Source: DAITBA01 sp036824005 (GTDB taxonomy: Bacteria > Pseudomonadota > Gammaproteobacteria > Burkholderiales > Rhodocyclaceae). From it: a stretch of 64,000 nucleotides of DNA. The stretch lies in NCBI GenBank assembly GCA_036824005.1, contig DAITBA010000012.1:62001-126000 (forward strand), given 5' to 3'. Under the pieces are notes generated by a model that made no database searches, was not told the origin of the DNA, and was given only the letters and a program-made list of their open reading frames with translations. Positions 62,267-64,000 of this stretch are shown in pieces. A program made the translations under genes and the position numbers. Position 1 is the stretch's first letter; each line of letters starts with the position of its first letter.

Positions 62267-63742
62267 CTAGGCCGTTCCGCCCACCGTCAGCCCGTCGATG
62301 CGCAGTGTCGGCTGGCCCACGCCCACAGGCACGCTCTGACCCTCCTTGCCGCAGGTGCCGACGCCGGAATCGAGCTTCATGTCGTTGCCGATCATGGACA
62401 CGCGGGTGAGCACCTCCGGGCCATTGCCGATCAGGGTGGCACCCTTCACCGGCTGACCGAGCTTGCCGTCCTCGATCAGGTAAGCCTCGGCCGCGGTGAA
62501 GACGAATTTGCCACTGGTGATGTCCACCTGGCCGCCGCCGAAATTGGCGGCGTAAAGACCGCGCTTGACCGAAGCGATGATCTCGTCGTGGTCCCGGCCG
62601 CCGTTCAACATGTAGGTGTTTGTCATGCGCGGCATGGGCAGATGGGCGAAGGACTCGCGCCGTCCGTTGCCGGTCACCGGCACGCCCATGAGCCGGGCGT
62701 TGAGCGTGTCCTGCATGTAGCCGACCAGCACGCCGTCCTCGATGAGCACCGTACGCTGGGTCGGATTACCCTCGTCGTCGATGGACAGCGAGCCGCGGCG
62801 ATTGGGCAGCGTGCCGTCGTCCACCACGGTGACGCCCGGCGCCGCGACGCGCTCGCCGATGCGCCCGGAAAAGGTGGAACTGCCCTTGCGATTGAAATCG
62901 CCCTCCAGCCCGTGGCCGATCGCCTCGTGCAACAGGATGCCGGGCCAGCCCGGGCCCAATACCACGGTCATGGTGCCGGCCGGCGTCGGGCGTGCTGCGA
63001 GGTTGGTCGTTGCCTGATGCACGGCCTCCCCGGCGTAGCGCTGCAGCACGTCGTCGTCGAAATAGCCGTAATCGAAACGGCCGCCGCCGCCCGAGGAGCC
63101 CTGCTCGCGCTTGCCCTTCTCTTCGGCGATGACGGTGATGGACACGCGTGTCAGCGGCCGGATGTCCGCCGCCATTCTGCCGTCGCCGCGGGCGACCAGC
63201 ACGATTTCGTAGCTGCCGCTCAGGCTCGCCATCACCTCGACCACGCGCGGATCGAGCTTGCGCGCCATGCCCTCGATGCGTTCGAGCAACCTGACCTTCT
63301 CGGTGTCGCCGAGCGAGGCAAGCGGATCGACGGCGGCATAGAGTGGCTGCGCCGGGCTGCCGCGCAGCATGGGCACGAGCTTGCGGGCGCCCGCCGCCGC
63401 GATGGCCCGTGTCGCCTCCGCGGCGCTCTTCAGCGCCGGCAAGCTGATCTCGTCGGAGTAGGCGAAGGCAGTCTTCTCACCCGAGACTGCACGCACGCCG
63501 ACGCCCTGGTCGATGTTGAAGCTGCCCGACTTGACGATGCCCTCCTCCAGGCTCCAGGACTCGGAGCGGTGATACTGGAAGTAGAGATCGGCGTAGTCGA
63601 CGCGATGGCCGAAGAGCGTGCCGAAGATGTTCTCCAACTGCCGCGCGCTCAGGTCGTAGGGCGTCAGCAGGCTCCCCTTGGCGGTGTCGAGCAGGAATTC
63701 GGGCGCGACGTTGGGCAGGAGTATGTCGGTAGTCGTGGTCAT
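62267..63742 (-). CDS. tldD: Metalloprotease TldD
   Basis: 491 residues, normal for TldD. The zinc motif HEAIGH starts at His272 (LLHEAIGHGLEGDF). Other conserved blocks: DYADLYFQYHRSESWSLEEG, GVGVRAVSGEKTAFAYSD, TNTYMLNGGRDHDEIIASV and a C-terminal GTCGKEGQSVPVGVGQPTLRI. With TldE (PmbA), it forms a heterodimeric protease that matures microcins and degrades unfolded peptides; no tldE is in the window. Start ATG 63742 precedes the family N-terminus; the longer frame overlaps the nitrilase gene. Confidence 0.94.
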   Translation of the reverse strand: MTTTTDILLPNVAPEFLLDTAKGSLLTPYDLSARQLENIFGTLFGHRVDYADLYFQYHRSESWSLEEGIVKSGSFNIDQGVGVRAVSGEKTAFAYSDEISLPALKSAAEATRAIAAAGARKLVPMLRGSPAQPLYAAVDPLASLGDTEKVRLLERIEGMARKLDPRVVEVMASLSGSYEIVLVARGDGRMAADIRPLTRVSITVIAEEKGKREQGSSGGGGRFDYGYFDDDVLQRYAGEAVHQATTNLAARPTPAGTMTVVLGPGWPGILLHEAIGHGLEGDFNRKGSSTFSGRIGERVAAPGVTVVDDGTLPNRRGSLSIDDEGNPTQRTVLIEDGVLVGYMQDTLNARLMGVPVTGNGRRESFAHLPMPRMTNTYMLNGGRDHDEIIASVKRGLYAANFGGGQVDITSGKFVFTAAEAYLIEDGKLGQPVKGATLIGNGPEVLTRVSMIGNDMKLDSGVGTCGKEGQSVPVGVGQPTLRIDGLTVGGTA

Positions 63743-63765
63743 GGCTGGAACGAGTGGCTGGGGTT

Positions 63766-64000
63766 TCAGGAAAGAATGCGATGCGCCAGCGCCGGCAGGC
63801 TTTCGCGCACCGCCGCCAGATGCTCTAGGTCGATCTCGGCCAGTACCACGCCGGGACCTCTTGCCAGGCGGTTGAGCACCATACCCCACGGGTCGACGAT
63901 CATGCTGTCGCCATAGGTCAGGCGCCCGCTCGGATGCCGGCCGCCCTGGGCGGCGGCAATGACGTAGCACTGATTCTCCACCGCCCGGGTGCGCAGCAGC
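63766..64000 (-). CDS. C-terminal part of a nitrilase/omega-amidase family hydrolase, cut by the right edge
   Basis: The frame is open to the window end. It contains ARG/ALA-type ...TRAVENQCYVIAAAQGGRHPSGR, then YGDSMIVDPWGMVLNRLARGPGVVLAEIDLE, which is the conserved end of carbon-nitrogen hydrolases. The catalytic Glu-Lys-Cys lie in the missing N-terminal part. An internal ATG at 63981 is not the true start. It precedes tldD by 23 bp, the common betaproteobacterial nit-tldD pairing. Confidence 0.85.
   Translation of the reverse strand, partial: LLRTRAVENQCYVIAAAQGGRHPSGRLTYGDSMIVDPWGMVLNRLARGPGVVLAEIDLEHLAAVRESLPALAHRILS

Overview
The window is a GC-rich proteobacterial chromosome segment. 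Gene content (glcDEF, a three-gene proton-translocating transhydrogenase, tldD beside a nitrilase, Fpr, RhlE, abundant c-type cytochromes, a DAB-type inorganic-carbon locus) best fits a respiratory, possibly facultatively chemolithoautotrophic betaproteobacterium of the Rhodocyclales/Nitrosomonadales kind. This taxonomy is inferred from gene families only. I saw no tRNA, rRNA, CRISPR array, prophage or intact insertion sequence.

Layout. 1-8.0 kb: housekeeping and redox genes (Tas-like aldo/keto reductase, RhlE helicase, ferredoxin-NADP reductase, YbaK-like deacylase, pntAA-pntAB-pntB with a textbook terminator). 8.3-11.3 kb: a soluble orphan histidine kinase facing a PP2C phosphatase. 11.4-17.5 kb: MaoC-like hydratase, acyl-CoA synthetase and glycolate oxidase glcDEF. 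17.9-23.2 kb: a SulP-STAS-UspA-UspA fusion, then a chromate module (chrA, a mono-haem c-type cytochrome, a ChrB C-terminal-domain protein). 23.3-28.3 kb: a self-contained sigma-54 circuit, in which a histidine kinase and an NtrC-type regulator sit upstream of two tandem palindromes and a -24/-12 promoter that drive an ethylbenzene-dehydrogenase-type haem protein and a NapC/NirT tetrahaem cytochrome. 28.3-31 kb: a gene graveyard holding remnants of a second NapC-like gene, a truncated secreted protein, a truncated MacA-type adaptor and a DUF4143 ATPase fragment. 31-35.4 kb: HIT protein, an atypical FeoB, and a XhoI/PaeR7I-like restriction-modification pair.

The most remarkable region is 35.5-48.1 kb: a large minus-strand operon encoding SulP, a NuoM-like subunit, a long DabA (DUF2309), a NuoL-like DabB and two further NuoM/N-like subunits, with a convergent CsoSCA-like carbonic anhydrase overlapping its 3' end. 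DabA and DabB are the known energy-coupled CO2-hydration pump. Here it appears elaborated with four antiporter-like membrane subunits, a SulP carrier carrying a coiled-coil insertion, and its own carbonic anhydrase, with no carboxysome genes in view.

48-64 kb: cobalamin adenosyltransferase, small secreted proteins, an ECF sigma/anti-sigma pair, a GT39-UbiA pair for polyprenyl-linked sugar transfer, DAHP synthase, a PA0069-type radical SAM protein, a bacterial Na,K-ATPase-like P-type pump, a chemoreceptor, a PilJ-domain periplasmic protein, TldD, and the 3' part of a nitrilase running off the right edge.
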